From contig JAHJBW010000168.1 of assembly GCA_018813405.1 (NCBI GenBank), positions 1-6,636 of the forward strand: DNA of 6,636 bases, given 5' to 3'. Positions 5,239 to 6,636 of the stretch are shown in pieces (within the stretch, counting starts at the first letter, position 1; each line of letters begins with the position of its first letter). The DNA comes from Candidatus Margulisiibacteriota bacterium (GTDB taxonomy: Bacteria > Margulisbacteria > WOR-1 > XYC2-FULL-46-14 > JAHJBW01). A model generated the notes under the pieces. That model was not told where the DNA came from and made no database searches. It was given only the letters and a program-made list of their open reading frames with translations. The position numbers and the translations under genes are program-made.

Positions 5239-6423
5239 TTAACTCCGTTTATCTATTTTAATGCCAAAAGGATCATCTTTGGGAGCGAATTTCCGGCTGA
5301 TCTCATCAAAATAGCCTAATTCATAATCCATAAAATTTACTTGCCAGATATTGTCATCGACTAGATTAAGTCCCACCGGCTGGTTAGCAAAGGCCCTGCT
5401 TATATGTATTTTGCTTTGATTGAGGCAAACCCTCCCGCAATTCGTAACAAGAAGTGTCTTGTCAAATCCCGGATAGGTTAAGTCGTCAAGTCCCTCGTAT
5501 TTTGTTCTTGATCTTATATAAACCTCTCCAGGACATTTCATCCCCAGCGCCTGGTGGGGCCGCTCGTAATTAAATTCGTGCATAAAATTATAGAACTTTT
5601 CTTGCTGCTGCAATAAATTTAATCCGGCCGGCTTTGTTGCCTCTAGTTTCAGTGTCCGGTGCATTCTTTCATGTCGGCCATTCTGCTGGGGATTTCCTGG
5701 TAAAATCCTCTCAATTTTTATGCCTAACCGAATCCACCATACGGATAGCTTGGTTAATCCCCACAATGAGTTGCCGCTTGCAAACGGAACGCCGTTATCG
5801 CTTCTGATTGCTCCCGGCAGTCCATATTCTTTAAAAGCCTGTTCAAATACAGAAAAAGAGGGATCTTCTGCCGTGCCGCTTAATGCTTCGCAACTGATCA
5901 GGAATCGGCTCACCTGATCGGTAATCGTGAGAGGGAAGCAATGTTTTTGATTTTTCATTATGAATTGGCCCTTGAAATCGGTGCACCAAAGGTCATTAGG
6001 GTGCTGGGGAGTTGAGAGATATCCAGCTATAGAGCTAAATTTCTTTTTGCGTTTCTTTTTCTTCACCAGGTCATGCCTGTCCAGCACACAATGGACGGTG
6101 CTTATGGCAGGAAGCTTTATGCTGGTATAACGTTTTGAGAGCAGCTCACGGATCTTTGGAGCACCCCAGCTTGGCTTCTCCTTTTTTAGGCGCACGATTG
6201 CCTGTTCAATTTCAAAAGGGGTTTGGTTGGGATGGCTGTGCGGGGCGCGACTGCGGTTTGGAAGACCGGAAAATCCCTGCTCCTGATACCTTTGCCAAAT
6301 CTTGTGGCCGGTTACCCGCGATATTCCGAATTCTTTACAAAGCGGCGCCATCTTTTCACCGCACAAAAGACGGCTAATGAATTTCATCCTCTCATCCATG
6401 ACACATGTTTCCTTCCATGGCAT
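5239..6423 (-). CDS. IS481-family DDE transposase
   Basis: A 394-residue transposase that cuts and joins the ends of its IS. The N-terminal helix-turn-helix lies at about residues 11-47 (MAPLCKEFGISRVTGHKIW). A second DNA-binding segment follows at about 65-120, then a strongly basic stretch KKKKRKKK at 121-128. The rve-type catalytic core carries Asp149 in DLWCTDFKG, Asp209 in IRSDNGVPF and Glu252 in QQNGRHERMHRTLK, all present. The following FNYERPHQALG is the usual end of the core, and a roughly 100-residue C-terminal extension follows. The start ATG (complement of 6421-6423) has AGGAGG seven bases upstream. A TATACT box (complement of 6455-6460) just inside the right end could be its -10, without a good -35. 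Length and reading frame are intact, so the element may be active. It sits inside the putative tRNA-Ser island as a secondary insertion. Confidence 0.92.
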   Translation of the reverse strand: MPWKETCVMDERMKFISRLLCGEKMAPLCKEFGISRVTGHKIWQRYQEQGFSGLPNRSRAPHSHPNQTPFEIEQAIVRLKKEKPSWGAPKIRELLSKRYTSIKLPAISTVHCVLDRHDLVKKKKRKKKFSSIAGYLSTPQHPNDLWCTDFKGQFIMKNQKHCFPLTITDQVSRFLISCEALSGTAEDPSFSVFEQAFKEYGLPGAIRSDNGVPFASGNSLWGLTKLSVWWIRLGIKIERILPGNPQQNGRHERMHRTLKLEATKPAGLNLLQQQEKFYNFMHEFNYERPHQALGMKCPGEVYIRSRTKYEGLDDLTYPGFDKTLLVTNCGRVCLNQSKIHISRAFANQPVGLNLVDDNIWQVNFMDYELGYFDEISRKFAPKDDPFGIKIDKRS

Positions 6424-6466
6424 ATCTTTCCCTCCTGTAATTCAGATATGCCAAAGTATAATTGAA

Positions 6467-6518
6467 AGTGTAAACTATGTGCCCGGAAAGAAGTGTAAAG
6501 GATGTGTCCGGAATATAC
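6467..6518. repeat. IS right terminal repeat, two units
   Basis: Read on the - strand, the inner unit is CCGGGCACATAGTTTACA and the outer unit CCGGACACATCCTTTACA, 25 bases apart. They are inverted relative to the left end. The outer copy differs at the AG of ATAG. Confidence 0.75.
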
Positions 6519-6521
6519 CCC

Positions 6522-6553
6522 TTTTAACCGGAGGAGGGAGGATTCGAACCCCC
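6522..6553 (-). repeat. tRNA-Ser 3'-end copy of the direct repeat (attachment-site-like)
   Basis: This segment comprises the T arm, the acceptor 3' strand and seven bases beyond the tRNA. It matches 4246-4269 plus 4303-4310 at all 32 positions once the 33-bp insert is removed. It would be the intact attachment-site half that preserves the tRNA. Confidence 0.65.
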
Positions 6554-6615
6554 GATACCATTTCTGGTATAGTCGCTTTCGAGGCGACCGCCTTCAACCA
6601 CTCGGCCACTCCTCC
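6529..6615 (-). tRNA. tRNA-Ser (anticodon CGA)
   Basis: An 87-base class II tRNA decoding UCG. The acceptor stem GGAGGAG pairs with CTCCTCC, with discriminator G. The D arm GCC/GGC encloses a loop with GTGGTTGAA. The anticodon stem GTCGC/GCGAC closes the loop CTCGAAA, anticodon at 6579-6581. The long variable arm ATACCA-GAAA-TGGTAT is typical of serine tRNA. The T arm is GGGGG-TTCGAAT-CCTCC with one G-T pair. CCA is not encoded. The IS right end lies about 10 bases past its 3' end. Confidence 0.95.
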
Positions 6616-6636
6616 TTGCTAAAATATTCTCTTTGA

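Larger units (their letters stand above)
5173..6518 (-). mobile_element. IS481-family insertion sequence, about 1.35 kb
   Basis: One DDE transposase gene is bounded by imperfect inverted ends. Each end holds two copies of an 18-bp unit close to CCGGNCACATAGTTTACA: left outer from 5180 (one base shorter), left inner from 5204, right inner ending 6486, right outer ending 6511, the right copies inverted. The copies at each end are spaced 24-25 bases apart. Outside them, GTACTTACCGG on the left matches GTATATTCCGG on the right with three differences, which I take as the outer limits. No clear target-site duplication is visible, so the exact ends may be off by several bases. The right end stops about 10 bases from the tRNA-Ser 3' end. 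Confidence 0.8.

Noticed and set aside
5160..6530. Target-site duplication flanking the IS
   Set aside because: Flanks CTTTCTT on the left and CCCCTTTT on the right share only pyrimidine richness, not a convincing direct repeat.
6302..6622. Open frame on the + strand ending in GGGRIRTPDT...FNHSATPP
   Set aside because: The recognisable part is the complement of tRNA-Ser read as protein, a known annotation artefact; the rest is antisense to the transposase.

Overview
The window reads as chromosomal DNA of a bacterium that uses the standard code. Most genes have clear Shine-Dalgarno sites, and one rho-independent terminator is visible. The five genes at the left and centre have moderate GC. 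The short-repeat content (heptanucleotide arrays and a GC-rich 33-bp palindromic insert) is of a kind I associate with uncultured candidate-phylum genomes, but no marker gene is present and I cannot assign a phylum.

Left part (1-4250), all on the + strand. First is the 3' end of an AspT/YidE/YbjL-type membrane antiporter. An exported alpha/beta hydrolase overlaps its stop codon (ATGA). A DHA2-type drug-exporter-like MFS protein follows, with a TATAAT box so close to its ATG that a leaderless mRNA is likely. Last is an octopine/nopaline-type opine dehydrogenase with its own promoter and strong ribosome binding site. A near-perfect terminator (10-bp stem, GAAA loop, T-tract) closes this block. 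The dehydrogenase next to an MFS exporter could make and export an opine-like compound, but no enzyme supplying a substrate is in view.

Right part (4246-6615), all on the - strand. A complete tRNA-Ser(CGA) lies at the right edge. The 3' end of that tRNA is repeated at 4246-4310 in the same orientation, which is the geometry left by integration of an element into a tRNA 3' end. Between the two copies lie about 2.3 kb holding an AT-rich gene for a stand-alone class III nucleotide-cyclase-like protein and an IS481-family insertion sequence with doubled terminal repeats. No site-specific integrase is present, so this would be a remnant, a satellite, or an island whose integrase was lost.

The most unusual detail is in the left copy of the tRNA end. 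It is split exactly inside the T-loop sequence TTC|GAA by a 33-bp palindromic insert. The cyclase reading frame runs through both, so the insert adds 11 residues in frame and the tRNA fragment supplies the last residues of the protein. Degenerate TAGTNAG heptad arrays sit beside this junction and in the spacer between the cyclase and the IS.
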